Positions 36,953 through 45,463 are shown, counted from the first letter of the stretch. The stretch is DNA of 64,000 nt from Sphingobacterium endophyticum (GCF_009733535.1 NZ_SMMI01000003.1:1-64000), one strand, 5' to 3'. The notes: generated by a model not told the origin, from the sequence alone. Made by a program: numbers and translations.

Positions 36953-38636
36953 TGATTTTCTGTTTTAATTTATCTTTATCAACGGAACTCCCCTCTGCGG
37001 AAATCATGGCTTTCTCCCATTGCTTCAGGGCATCCTTAGTCTTCCCTAACTTACTTAAGATATCACCATAATGCTCATATAAAACTGCAGATGGTTCCGA
37101 ATTCTTAATTGCCTTTTCTATCCAAACTAATGCTTCCTGATATTTTTCCTGTTGAAATAGAACCCATGCATAGGTATCTTCAAATGTTCCTGAGTTCGGT
37201 TCTAGTTCATTTGAGCGTTTGGAATATGCCGCAGCTTTTTCCAAATCCTTCTTCTGAACTGCCAAATAATAGGCTGCATTATTCAATACCGTTACATTGC
37301 TACTGTCTAATTTTATGGCTTCATCATATGCCACCTCTGATGCTGAATTCATCTTTATTTCATGGTAAAGATCTCCTAAACCACCATAAACCATAGATTT
37401 TACAAAATCATTCTCATTAGCACTCTGATCCAACGCTCGCTCTAAGAAAAGTCTTGCATTATCATGATCCTTCTTCATCATATAAGCCACACCTACAAAA
37501 TAAGTGATGATTACACTATTTGGATTATGGGTCAAGGCTTCATTTCCATCAACGATTGCTTCATCCAGTTTATTTCCTGCCAGCTCAACATTGATCAACT
37601 TCCTCCATGCCTCCACGTGCTGAGGGTTCATGCTTACCGTAGTCAGATATAAGGACTTGGCTTGATCCAATTCTCCGCGCATCCAAAGCACATCCCCTTT
37701 AAACATATGGCTATCGGGCATTCTTGGATGCTTCAATACCAAGGTATTTGCTAAATCCTGCAACTGGTCCTTACTGAATTCCTTATTGTTATTCACAATG
37801 TTCATCATGACCCGATGCTTATCAATAAAGTTGACAGCATCTGATAGAAATGCTTTTTTGATATTCTCAAATGCCTGAGGACCTTTCTTAAGAGCCATGT
37901 TCGCATCCGCCATATCCATGTATAGCAAATCGTCTTTCGTTGTGGCCAGTCCCTCCTCCAATACGGTTAATGCTTCTTTTGGCTTATTCTCATCTAAAAG
38001 AATATAACTTAAGCTACTATAAACCTGTCGGATAGGCGATTTTTTCTTTCTCCAGACTTGCAAAAGATCATTTGCTTCCTTTGGACGATCTAAGTCCATA
38101 AGTATTTCAGCCTTTAAAACATCAAGGGTATCCGTTTCACCAAATTTAGCTTTCGCATCTTCATAAGTCTTCAAGGCATCATCTGATTTCTTACCAGCAT
38201 GCTGCATCATGATCTTTTCGCGATAGACTTGGGGATTGTTGGGTTGTTTAGCAATAAAGTTATCTAAAACCTGCACGGCAGAACCAAAGTCGCCTTGACT
38301 TTTATATAATTCCAGTAGGTGGTTATTATATAATATATTTTCTGGAGCTATTTTCACCGCCTCTTCGGCAGCCGGTAAAGCCACATCAAAATTCCTGGCC
38401 TGCGCATATAGTAAAGACTTCGCATAGTAAACTTCTGCACCATTGGGGTATTTTGAAAGGGTTTCTTCTATACTTTGAAGGGCATTCGCAAGATCACCAC
38501 TTTTCAACTTTGACTCAATTGAGGCTAATTGTTCCTTATAACCCTTATCATCTTTCAAATCTTGCGCAAACAAAACCTGTCCCGCCATCAACATTAATCC
38601 TAATGCTAGGGGTTTGCACCATTGTGATCTTCTCAT
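36930..38636 (-). CDS. Secreted tetratricopeptide-repeat protein
   Basis: 568 residues with a signal peptide (LMLMAGQVLFAQ, 1-24) and about 13 TPR units along the whole length, for example GAEVYYAKSLLYAQARNFDVALPAAEEAV, NPQVYREKIMMQHAGKKSDDALKTYEDA, and the C-terminal SGTFEDTYAWVLFQQEKYQEALVWIEKAI. It is likely a periplasmic or outer-membrane-associated scaffold. The set TPR, DUF4292, EnvC-like in this order is widespread in Bacteroidota and points to envelope assembly; direct partners are unknown. Confidence 0.88.
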   Translation of the reverse strand: MRRSQWCKPLALGLMLMAGQVLFAQDLKDDKGYKEQLASIESKLKSGDLANALQSIEETLSKYPNGAEVYYAKSLLYAQARNFDVALPAAEEAVKIAPENILYNNHLLELYKSQGDFGSAVQVLDNFIAKQPNNPQVYREKIMMQHAGKKSDDALKTYEDAKAKFGETDTLDVLKAEILMDLDRPKEANDLLQVWRKKKSPIRQVYSSLSYILLDENKPKEALTVLEEGLATTKDDLLYMDMADANMALKKGPQAFENIKKAFLSDAVNFIDKHRVMMNIVNNNKEFSKDQLQDLANTLVLKHPRMPDSHMFKGDVLWMRGELDQAKSLYLTTVSMNPQHVEAWRKLINVELAGNKLDEAIVDGNEALTHNPNSVIITYFVGVAYMMKKDHDNARLFLERALDQSANENDFVKSMVYGGLGDLYHEIKMNSASEVAYDEAIKLDSSNVTVLNNAAYYLAVQKKDLEKAAAYSKRSNELEPNSGTFEDTYAWVLFQQEKYQEALVWIEKAIKNSEPSAVLYEHYGDILSKLGKTKDALKQWEKAMISAEGSSVDKDKLKQKISEKKYIE

Positions 38637-38757
38637 CTAAATCTCTTTAATATTCTCCTATTCTATTGCCTTTTCACGGTTTAAGGCAATTCAAGGTAAC
38701 AAATTAATTTTAAAGAGCACAAAAATGCAGAAAAGTTTAAAGGCTAAACTTTAATAA

Positions 38758-38865
38758 ATGTTAAATAACCTGAATTCGACCAAAATTATATTAGAAAGGG
38801 ATAGGATAACAGAACAATATTTAAGGTTTTTAAAAGGAGATGAAACAGGTAAGATCTCCTTTTAA
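38758..38865 (+). CDS. Possible 35-residue small protein upstream of rplM
   Basis: ATG at 38758, TAA at 38863. The translation begins MLNNLNSTKIILERDRITEQ, continues with a charged helix and ends GDETGKISF. It is protein-like in composition (acidic and basic residues spaced as in a helix) but no family is recognised. Its 3' end coincides with a perfect 10-base hairpin and T run. It could be a real small gene, or the transcript could be a non-coding RNA ending at that hairpin; no promoter element was found. Confidence 0.3.
   Translation: MLNNLNSTKIILERDRITEQYLRFLKGDETGKISF
38832..38865 (+). terminator. Orphan terminator-like hairpin upstream of rplM
   Basis: Perfect stem AAAAGGAGAT / ATCTCCTTTT (38832-38863) with a 12-base loop. 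No annotated gene ends before it on the plus strand; on the minus strand no gene ends after it either. Confidence 0.6.
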
Positions 38866-38917
38866 ATCAGAAATTTAGATAAAGCGTAAACAAAACCAGA
38901 AAAAAGTAAATATGGCT

Positions 38918-38948
38918 TTGACAATTAAAAATTAATATTGTACCTTTG
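38918..38948 (+). promoter_or_regulatory. Strong promoter of the rplM-rpsI-rpsB operon
   Basis: TTG (38918-38920), 20 bases, TACCTTTG (38941-38948), a near-perfect Bacteroidota promoter. The leader to the GTG start is about 57 bases. Confidence 0.8.
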
Positions 38949-39011
38949 CAGACCTCTTTGTAGTGATTACAAAAGGATTTAAAACATTATTAATTAATTA
39001 AATAAAAGCAA

Positions 39012-39455
39012 GTGAATACGTTAAGTTACAAAACTGTCTCTGCTAACAAGAACACCGTTAACAAAGAATGGATCGTTGTTGACGCTGAAGGCGAGATTTT
39101 GGGGCGCTTGGCAAGCGAAATCGCGAAAGTGATTCGTGGAAAACACAAGCCTTCATTCACCCCACACGTAGACTGTGGAGATAACGTGATTGTTATCAAT
39201 GCAGACAAGATCAGATTGACTGGAAACAAATTAGGCGACAAAGTATATGTTCGCTACACGGGCTACCCAGGTGGTCAACGTTTCGTTTCTCCAAAAGAGT
39301 TAATGGCAAAACACCCAGAGCGCATCATCGAGAAAGCGGTACGCGGGATGTTACCTAAAAACCGTTTAGGACGTCAATTATTTAAAAACCTTTATGTGTA
39401 TGCTGGAACAGAGCACAAACATGAGGCACAGAATCCAAAACCAGTTAAATTTTAA
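39012..39455 (+). CDS. rplM: 50S ribosomal protein L13
   Basis: 147 residues, normal for uL13. GTG is the start codon (39012). Family sequence: [55 protein letters not shown] and [29 protein letters not shown]. First gene of the operon; the rpsI Shine-Dalgarno AAGGAGA begins in its stop codon region. Confidence 0.98.
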   Translation: MNTLSYKTVSANKNTVNKEWIVVDAEGEILGRLASEIAKVIRGKHKPSFTPHVDCGDNVIVINADKIRLTGNKLGDKVYVRYTGYPGGQRFVSPKELMAKHPERIIEKAVRGMLPKNRLGRQLFKNLYVYAGTEHKHEAQNPKPVKF

Positions 39456-39466
39456 GGAGAACGATT

Positions 39467-39853
39467 ATGTCAACAACTAACACTTCAGGAAGAAGAAAAA
39501 CTGCTGTTGCCCGCATCTACTTAACTGCTGGCAATGGAAACATTACCGTTAATGGTAAAGACTACAAGGAATATTTTCCTACATTACCTTTGCAATACAT
39601 CGTTACTCAATCTTTATTGGTAGCTGATTCTCTTGCAAATTTTGACATCAACGTTAACGTTCAAGGTGGCGGGGTTAAAGGTCAAGCAGAAGCTGTTCGC
39701 TTAGCGATCGCTAAAGCTTTAGTAGAGCTTAACCCAGAAGTAAAACCTGCTTTACGTGCTAAAGGTTTAATGACTCGTGATGACCGTATGGTTGAGCGTA
39801 AAAAACCAGGACGTCGTAAGGCTCGTAGAAGATTCCAATTCAGTAAACGTTAA
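39467..39853 (+). CDS. rpsI: 30S ribosomal protein S9
   Basis: 128 residues of uS9. Conserved parts: GRRKTAVARIYLTAGNGNITVNGKDYKEYF and the tail ARKKPGRRKARRRFQFSKR-type basic end, whose last residues contact the P-site tRNA. Preceded by AAGGAGA (39454-39460), followed 18 bases later by rpsB. L13-S9-S2 order is standard. Confidence 0.98.
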   Translation: MSTTNTSGRRKTAVARIYLTAGNGNITVNGKDYKEYFPTLPLQYIVTQSLLVADSLANFDINVNVQGGGVKGQAEAVRLAIAKALVELNPEVKPALRAKGLMTRDDRMVERKKPGRRKARRRFQFSKR

Positions 39854-39856
39854 TAT

Positions 39857-39863
39857 AAGGAGG
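39857..39863 (+). promoter_or_regulatory. Strong ribosome binding site of rpsB
   Basis: AAGGAGG eight bases before the rpsB ATG. Full Shine-Dalgarno sequences are rare in this window and appear mainly in this operon. Confidence 0.8.
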
Positions 39864-39871
39864 ATCAAAAA

Positions 39872-40678
39872 ATGGCAAGAACAACATATCAAGAATTATT
39901 GGATGCAGGTGTTCACTTTGGTCACCTTACTCGTAAGTGGGATCCGAAAATGGCTAAGTACATTTTCATGGAACGCAATGGTATCCACATTATCGACTTG
40001 AACAAAACTCTTACAAAATTAGAAGAGGCTGCTTCAGCGATTAAACAAATCGTGAAATCAGGTCGTAAAGTGCTTTTTGTAGCAACTAAAAAACAAGCTA
40101 AAGAAATCGTAGCTGAACAAGCTAAAGCGGTTAATATGCCTTTCGTTACGGAACGTTGGTTAGGTGGTATGCTTACTAACTTCGCAACTGTTCGTAAATC
40201 AATCAAAAAAATGTCAAACATCGATAAAATGCAAAAAGATGGCACTTACGATGTATTGTCTAAAAAAGAAAAATTGATGATTCAACGTGAGCGTATTAAG
40301 TTAGAAAACCTTTTAGGAGGTATCGCTGACTTAAACCGTTTGCCAGCTGCATTATTCATTATCGACGTTAAGAAAGAACATATTGCTGTTGCTGAGGCGA
40401 TGAAATTAAACATCCCTACTTTTGCAATGGTAGATACAAACTCTGACCCTACGAACATCGATTTCCCAATCCCTGCGAATGATGACGCTACTAAGTCAAT
40501 CAGCTTAATCGCTAGTGTAATTGGTAAAGCTATTATCGAAGGATTAGAAGAACGCAAACGCGATAAAGAAGAGGACGCGGAAAAAGAAGCTGCTGCTGCT
40601 AAAGCTGCAGTTGACAATGGTGAAGCTACTGAAGCTGCTCCAGGAAAACGCACTCGTAAAGCGAAAGACGTAGAATAA
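39872..40678 (+). CDS. rpsB: 30S ribosomal protein S2
   Basis: 268 residues of uS2: TYQELLDAGVHFGHLTRKWDPKMAKYIFMERNGIHIIDL, VLFVATKKQAKEIVAEQA, ERWLGGMLTNFATVRKSI and MVDTNSDPTNIDFPIPANDDATKSI. The C-terminal extension (residues about 230-268) is Ala/Glu/Lys-rich and low in complexity (KEEDAEKEAAAAKAAVDNGEATEAAPGKRTRKAKDVE), longer than in E. coli but usual in Bacteroidota. Confidence 0.98.
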   Translation: MARTTYQELLDAGVHFGHLTRKWDPKMAKYIFMERNGIHIIDLNKTLTKLEEAASAIKQIVKSGRKVLFVATKKQAKEIVAEQAKAVNMPFVTERWLGGMLTNFATVRKSIKKMSNIDKMQKDGTYDVLSKKEKLMIQRERIKLENLLGGIADLNRLPAALFIIDVKKEHIAVAEAMKLNIPTFAMVDTNSDPTNIDFPIPANDDATKSISLIASVIGKAIIEGLEERKRDKEEDAEKEAAAAKAAVDNGEATEAAPGKRTRKAKDVE

Positions 40679-40694
40679 TATTATTCTATTATAT

Positions 40695-40765
40695 AAGCCG
40701 GATAGACTAGTGTTGGTTTCTGGAAGATCTGCTTCCTTTTACCGCCACTGTCTACCCGGTTTTTT
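40695..40765 (+). promoter_or_regulatory. Structured hairpin between rpsB and tsf
   Basis: Outer stem AAGCCGGATAGAC / GTCTACCCGGTTTT encloses an inner hairpin GGAAG-ATCTG-CTTCC (40722-40736), then T6. It is either a partial terminator that lowers tsf expression relative to rpsB or a regulatory leader element. The outer stem has mismatches. Confidence 0.55.
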
Positions 40766-40865
40766 GATAATAAGCAAAAAACAGAACATTAAAAGTTAAC
40801 ATTCTTTTGTTTTAAAAACAAAGAATCCTTAACACATCAATCGTAATTTTAACAAAAAAAATACT

Positions 40866-41702
40866 ATGTCAGTACAAATCTCTGCATCAGATGTAAACAA
40901 ATTGCGTCAACAAACTGGCGCTGGTATGATGGACTGTAAAAAAGCATTAGTGGAAGCTAATGGTGATTTCGAAGCTGCTGTTGACTACCTACGTAAAAAA
41001 GGTGCTAAAGTTGCTGCTAGCCGTCAAGACCGCGACTCAAACGAAGGTGTTATCATTGCTAAAGCTAACGCTGATGGCAAATCAGGTATCGTAGTTGAAG
41101 TTAACTGTGAAACTGACTTCGTAGCGAAAAACGCTGACTTCGTTGCTTTTGCTGAATCTGTAGCTGATGCTGCTTTGGCAAATAGCCCCGCTTCATTAGA
41201 AGAATTAAAAGCTTTAGAAATCGGTGGTGCTAAAATCGCTGACCTTTTAATCGAGCAAACTGGTAAAATCGGTGAGAAAATCGACGTTTCTAAATTCGAA
41301 TCTGTTGCTGCTGATAAAGTGGTTGCTTACATCCACGGTAACTACCGCCTAGGGGTATTGGTAGGCCTTTCTGCTGATGCTGCTGGTGCTGAAGAAGCTG
41401 GTAAAGATGTAGCTATGCAAATCGCTGCAATGAACCCTGTCGCTATCGATAAAGACGGTGTTGATACTAAAACTATCGAACGCGAATTAGAAATCGCTAA
41501 AGAACAAATCCGTGCGGAAGGTAAACCAGAAGAAATGGTCGAAAAAATCGCTCAAGGTAAATTGAACAAATTCTACAAAGAAAATACTTTATTGAACCAA
41601 GAGTTCGTTAAAGATTCTTCTAAATCTATCGCTCAATTCTTAGACTCTGTATCTAAAGGATTAACTGTTACTGCTTTCAAACGCGTACAATTAGGAGCAT
41701 AG
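40866..41702 (+). CDS. tsf: Elongation factor Ts
   Basis: 278 residues. It recycles EF-Tu-GDP to EF-Tu-GTP. The N-terminal UBA-like domain with VNKLRQQTGAGMMDCKKALVEANGDFEAAVDYLRKKG (residues 9-45) and the core with VVEVNCETDFVAKNADFVAFAES are clear. The segment TDFVAK contacts EF-Tu. It is 187 bases after rpsB, separated by a structured element, and ends at a strong terminator. Confidence 0.98.
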   Translation: MSVQISASDVNKLRQQTGAGMMDCKKALVEANGDFEAAVDYLRKKGAKVAASRQDRDSNEGVIIAKANADGKSGIVVEVNCETDFVAKNADFVAFAESVADAALANSPASLEELKALEIGGAKIADLLIEQTGKIGEKIDVSKFESVAADKVVAYIHGNYRLGVLVGLSADAAGAEEAGKDVAMQIAAMNPVAIDKDGVDTKTIERELEIAKEQIRAEGKPEEMVEKIAQGKLNKFYKENTLLNQEFVKDSSKSIAQFLDSVSKGLTVTAFKRVQLGA

Positions 41703-41709
41703 TCTGAAT

Positions 41710-41757
41710 AAACAAAAAAAGCCCATCCTTAAAAAAAGGATGGGCTTTTTTTGTTTA
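41710..41757 (+). terminator. Strong terminator after tsf
   Basis: 21-base stem AAACAAAAAAAGCCCATCCTT / AAGGATGGGCTTTTTTTGTTT (41710-41757), works in both orientations. Confidence 0.9.
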
Positions 41758-41763
41758 TTAGTA

Positions 41764-41877
41764 GTTAGTATTGAGTATTTAGTAGTAAGACCTAAGGACG
41801 CTAATGGGGTAAAAATTAGAGTTGAAAATATCAAACTATACAAATCTAATTACTAACTACTAAATACTAAATACTAA
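41764..41877. repeat. Inverted TAGTA/TACTA tandem repeat pair
   Basis: Left arm 41764-41789 is built of GTTAGTATT-GAGTATTTAGTAG units; right arm 41850-41877 (TACTAACTACTAAATACTAA...) is its near-complete reverse complement. Each arm is itself a run of 7-10-base units. This is the style of dispersed intergenic repeats in Bacteroidota genomes. Confidence 0.65.
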
Positions 41878-41903
41878 CAAAAATTCCTAAATTGCTTCTG
41901 CAT

Positions 41904-42968
41904 ATGAGAACGAAGCAGATTAACAACAATTCCATCAATCAGATCATGCTGATAATAATTATCATTTTGGTCTGTATCCTTATTTTCAAGAATCTCTATT
42001 ATTATCTTCCTGGATTTTTAGGTGCTATTACGTTATATGTACTTTTCAGAAAGAGTTATTTTAAATTGACAGAAAAAAGAAGATGGAACAAGATCCTTAC
42101 TAGTCTGCTTGCTATTCTAATTTCCATTGTTTTCATTGTACTGCCTATATGGGCATTAGTTGATTATTTAGTTCCTCAAATCACCGCACTCCTTTCAAAT
42201 ACTGATAAGATCCTTTCGCAATTTAATTTGTTGAAGGAATATATGGCCGATAAACCTTTTCTTAAGGATATTGACATGTCAAATGAAGCTTTGTTGAATA
42301 TTTTACAGAGCTTTACTAAATATGTACCAAGCATCTTAAATTCGGTGGCGGAGGTTATGATCAATATTATCGTGGCTCTATTTGTCCTATACTTTATGCT
42401 CGTTTATGGTCGGCAGATGGAAGGTTATATTTCCCGTGCTGTTCCGTTCTCTCCAAAGAGCAAGCAAGAATTATGGACTGAATTCGATTCTATGGTCCGT
42501 TCCAATGCTATTGGTATACCAATCTTGGGCTTTTTCCAAGGCTTGGTTGCCATGCTGGGTTATTGGATTTTTGGGGTTGAAAACTTTATACTTATGGGAA
42601 TGCTGACCGGCATTGCCTCCATTGTTCCGGTATTGGGGACCATGACCATTTACGTCCCTCTTGGCATCATTACATTGGCTGGTGGTGAAACAGCAAATGG
42701 TGTTGGTATTTTGTTATATGGATTCTTGTTAATTGGTAGCATTGATAATATTCTTCGCTTTACCATTTTAAAAACATTGGGCAATGTCCCACCTCTAATT
42801 ACTGTATTTGGAGTTCTATTAGGGCTAAAATTGTTTGGTATGCTGGGCTTAATTTTTGGACCATTGATTCTTTCATCAGTTGGAGTCTTGATAAAAGTTT
42901 ATTCCAATGAATATGGAAAAGGTGATGCTATAATTTTAAGCAACGATCTTCCCGAAAATAAAGAATAG
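41904..42968 (+). CDS. AI-2E family transporter
   Basis: 354 residues from ATG 41904; an in-frame TTG at 41892 is less likely. About eight membrane helices of the AI-2 exporter/permease family (UPF0118): paired N-terminal helices (MLIIIIILVCILIFKNLYYYLPGFLGAI), a central soluble part (YLVPQITALLSNTDKILSQFN), then IIVALFVLYFMLVYGRQMEGYI and the reentrant C-terminal loops (GIASIVPVLGTMTIYVPLGI, NVPPLITVFGVLLGLKLFGMLGLIFGPLIL). Family members export small molecules or exchange Na+/H+; the substrate here is unknown. Confidence 0.9.
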   Translation: MRTKQINNNSINQIMLIIIIILVCILIFKNLYYYLPGFLGAITLYVLFRKSYFKLTEKRRWNKILTSLLAILISIVFIVLPIWALVDYLVPQITALLSNTDKILSQFNLLKEYMADKPFLKDIDMSNEALLNILQSFTKYVPSILNSVAEVMINIIVALFVLYFMLVYGRQMEGYISRAVPFSPKSKQELWTEFDSMVRSNAIGIPILGFFQGLVAMLGYWIFGVENFILMGMLTGIASIVPVLGTMTIYVPLGIITLAGGETANGVGILLYGFLLIGSIDNILRFTILKTLGNVPPLITVFGVLLGLKLFGMLGLIFGPLILSSVGVLIKVYSNEYGKGDAIILSNDLPENKE

Positions 42969-43101
42969 ACAATTATCAAAACTTTGTAACCTTTCCACTT
43001 TTCTTTCCTATTAAAGTCATAATCAGTTAATTCAATGACTTTGGTCACACTTTGTCCTGCGTATTCTTTGTACCTTTTGATATTAAAAAAGAGGTATTAT
43101 T

Positions 43102-43845
43102 ATGAAACAACTAAATGACAAAGTAGCTATTGTAACTGGAGGAGCTTCAGGTATTGGTAAGGCTATTGTTGAACTTTTTGTAAAAGAGGGTGCTAAAGTG
43201 GTTGTAGCGGATTTAAATGAAAAGTTAGGCAATGAACTTATCAACAATCTTGGGGATGGAAATGTAATTTTTATCAAAGCTGATTCATCTTCTCCGGAAG
43301 ACAATAAAAAAATAGTGGCTGCTGCTATCGAGAATTTCGGAGCGTTGCACATCGCAGTAAACAATGCTGGAATCGGCGGTGAAGCCAATCCGGTTGCCGA
43401 ACTATCCATAGAAGGCTGGAAAAAAGTGATTGATATCAATCTAAATGGAGTTTTCTATGGCATGCACTATCAATTGCCAGAAATCGAAAAAGTCGGCGGA
43501 AGTATTATCAATATGGCTTCGATCTTAGGGTCTGTTGGATTTGCGCAGTCATCTGCCTATGTCGCGGCAAAACATGGTGTAGTCGGATTGACCAAAACTG
43601 CAGGTTGGGAATATGCCACCAAAGGCGTTCGTGTCAATGCCATCGGACCAGGATTTATTGCTACCCCATTAATTGATGAAAACCTTGATCAAAACACCTT
43701 AAAATATCTTGAAACCCAACATGCTTTCCAAAGATTAGGAAAACCAGAAGAAGTTGCTGAATTAACCTTATGGTTGGCTTCAGATAAAGCTTCTTTCGTC
43801 ACCGCATCTTACTATCCAGTAGATGGAGGTTATTTAGCAAAATAA
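43102..43845 (+). CDS. SDR family oxidoreductase
   Basis: 247 residues of the classical short-chain dehydrogenase family: TGGASGIGKAIVE (cofactor loop), ADLNE with acidic residue that suggests NAD preference, NNAGIGG, and the catalytic SSAYVAAKH (Tyr-x-x-x-Lys) near residues 152-156. C-terminal WLASDKASFVTASYYPVDGGY is typical of glucose-1-dehydrogenase/3-oxoacyl reductase-like SDRs. Substrate unknown. It has a good AGAGG ribosome binding site eight bases before its ATG and stands alone. Confidence 0.9.
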   Translation: MKQLNDKVAIVTGGASGIGKAIVELFVKEGAKVVVADLNEKLGNELINNLGDGNVIFIKADSSSPEDNKKIVAAAIENFGALHIAVNNAGIGGEANPVAELSIEGWKKVIDINLNGVFYGMHYQLPEIEKVGGSIINMASILGSVGFAQSSAYVAAKHGVVGLTKTAGWEYATKGVRVNAIGPGFIATPLIDENLDQNTLKYLETQHAFQRLGKPEEVAELTLWLASDKASFVTASYYPVDGGYLAK

Positions 43846-43966
43846 CCCTGATATATAGTTTATTCGGGAAGGTAGATGATCATTTCATCTGCCTTTCTTT
43901 TTGTAATATCTCGTAACTTAGCAAGAATCGGATTTTATCTTCTGCCATTTGTAGGGAAATTTGAAT

Positions 43967-44833
43967 ATGGAAAAGACACAAAAAGAATTGAATTATGAAC
44001 GAATTGCTAAGGCAATCCAATACATCCAGGATCACTTCCAAGAGAAGCCTAGTTTGGATGCCATTGCAGAACATGTTCATTTAAGTCCATTTCATTTTCA
44101 ACGGTTGTTTAGTGATTGGGCAGGTACAAGTCCTAAAAAGTTCCTACAATACACCCAGGTGAATTATGCAAAGAAGTTGTTGAAAGAAGAACAGAAAACC
44201 CTTTTCGAAACGCATCTATTGACGGGAGTAGGAAGCACAAGTAGGCTACATGATATGTTTGTACAGATAGAAGGAATGACTCCTGCAGAATACAAACAAG
44301 GTGCAGAGGGCATGGATATTTCTTATAGTTGGCAGGAAACACCTTTCGGAATCTGTTTGGTTGCTTCAACCGAGAAAGGAATATGCTACATGGCATTTGT
44401 AGATCAAAAAGAAGAAGGAGTACAGGAATTTGAGCAGGTCTTTGAAAACGCCAATTTAAGCGAGCAGGAGCTGCCGATTCATCTTGAGGCTGTACGAATA
44501 TTCAACCCAGAAGATAACTCCTTAAAACGAATAAAACTTCACTTAAAAGGAACACCATTTCAACTCAAGGTATGGCAGGCTTTACTTCAGATTCCCTTGG
44601 GAGAAGTAAGCAGTTACAAAGATATCGCGAATAAAATCGAGCAGCCGAATGCCTCCCGAGCAGTAGGAACCGCAATCGGACAGAACCCCATTGCCTATTT
44701 AATCCCTTGCCACAGGGTAATCCAAACCACCGGACAAACCGGAGGATACCGTTGGAAACCAATTCGAAAATCTGTTATATTGGGCTGGGAGTTCGCTCAA
44801 AACGACAAAGAAATCACAAATGAAGCTATTTAA
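43967..44833 (+). CDS. AraC domain plus methylated-DNA-protein cysteine methyltransferase (Ada-like, no zinc domain)
   Basis: 288 residues from ATG 43967 (a TTG six bases earlier is unlikely). Residues about 10-100 are an AraC helix-turn-helix (IQYIQDHFQEKPSLDAIAEHVHLSPFHFQRLFSDWAG, SPKKFLQYTQVNYAKKLL), about 110-200 a ribonuclease-like domain, and 200-285 the O6-alkylguanine methyltransferase with the acceptor Cys248 in PCHRV and SSYKDIAN, NPIAYLIPCHRVI, GGYRWKP. It repairs O6-methylguanine. The N-terminal zinc domain of E. coli Ada, which senses methylphosphotriesters, is absent. The alkB gene overlaps it by 14 bases. Confidence 0.93.
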   Translation: MEKTQKELNYERIAKAIQYIQDHFQEKPSLDAIAEHVHLSPFHFQRLFSDWAGTSPKKFLQYTQVNYAKKLLKEEQKTLFETHLLTGVGSTSRLHDMFVQIEGMTPAEYKQGAEGMDISYSWQETPFGICLVASTEKGICYMAFVDQKEEGVQEFEQVFENANLSEQELPIHLEAVRIFNPEDNSLKRIKLHLKGTPFQLKVWQALLQIPLGEVSSYKDIANKIEQPNASRAVGTAIGQNPIAYLIPCHRVIQTTGQTGGYRWKPIRKSVILGWEFAQNDKEITNEAI

Positions 44834-45422
44834 TACCGCTGAACCTTCGAAGAATCTTTTGCCCCATGATGGTACTGTCAATTATTATGGGGTCATTATA
44901 CCTGATACAAATTTTTATTACAATACCTTGCTCAATTCCATTGAATGGAAGAATGACCAAGCCGTCATCTTTGGAAAACATATCGAAACTAAACGCAAGG
45001 TAGCTTGGTATGGTGATAAAAGATTTGAATACAGCTATTCAAACATCCAAAAAGTTGCCCTTCCATGGACCAAGGAATTATTGGAATTAAAAAAAAGAGT
45101 GGAGGAAGAGTCTGGAGAAACCTATAATTCCTGCCTGCTCAATCTCTACCATGATGGTTCAGAGGGCATGGCATGGCACAGTGATGGGGAAAAAGACCTT
45201 AAAAAGCATGGTGCTATTGCCTCATTAACATTTGGAGCCGAAAGAAAATTCTCTTTCAAAAACAAGCAAACAAAGGAAAAGATTGATATCCTACTTGAAA
45301 ACGGCAGTTTACTTATCATGAAAGACAATACTCAAGACCATTGGCTGCATAGGCTTCCTCCAACCAAAGCATCTCATGGTCCGAGAATCAACCTCACATT
45401 CAGAACCATAGAGAACGCTTAA
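44820..45422 (+). CDS. alkB: Alpha-ketoglutarate-dependent DNA demethylase AlkB
   Basis: 200 residues of the AlkB dioxygenase fold. Fe(II) ligands His120-x-Asp122 (AWHSDGEKD) and His177 (HWLHRLPPTK), and the 2-oxoglutarate Arg in RINLTFR near 193-195. YHDGSEGMAWHSD and SLTFGAERKFSFKNK are typical of the ALKBH2/3-like bacterial branch. It removes 1-methyladenine and 3-methylcytosine. Start codon lies within the Ada-like gene, so translation is coupled, and the pair forms one alkylation-repair operon. Confidence 0.93.
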   Translation: MKLFNTAEPSKNLLPHDGTVNYYGVIIPDTNFYYNTLLNSIEWKNDQAVIFGKHIETKRKVAWYGDKRFEYSYSNIQKVALPWTKELLELKKRVEEESGETYNSCLLNLYHDGSEGMAWHSDGEKDLKKHGAIASLTFGAERKFSFKNKQTKEKIDILLENGSLLIMKDNTQDHWLHRLPPTKASHGPRINLTFRTIENA

Positions 45423-45455
45423 ACCTCGAAAAGGATAGGATTAAAAAAATAATTC

Positions 45456-45463
45456 TATATTTG
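45456..45463 (+). promoter_or_regulatory. Promoter -7 element of the ABC-F operon
   Basis: TATATTTG, leaving a leader of about 105 bases to the ABC-F ATG. The leader holds an ATG-TAA start-stop (45489-45494) and a small hairpin AAAAAGC-AAATT-GCTTTTT (45524-45542). Confidence 0.6.

Larger units (their letters stand above)
38637..39011. other. 375-base divergent region between TPR gene and rplM
   Basis: Contains a 35-codon ORF (38758-38865), an intrinsic-terminator-like hairpin (38832-38863) and the strong rplM promoter (38918-38948). The left part is AT-rich and presumably holds the leftward promoter of the TPR operon, not identified. Confidence 0.7.

Noticed and set aside
43880..44080. 66-codon leftward ORF before the Ada-like gene
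   Set aside because: Antisense to the start of the Ada-like gene, no supporting feature.
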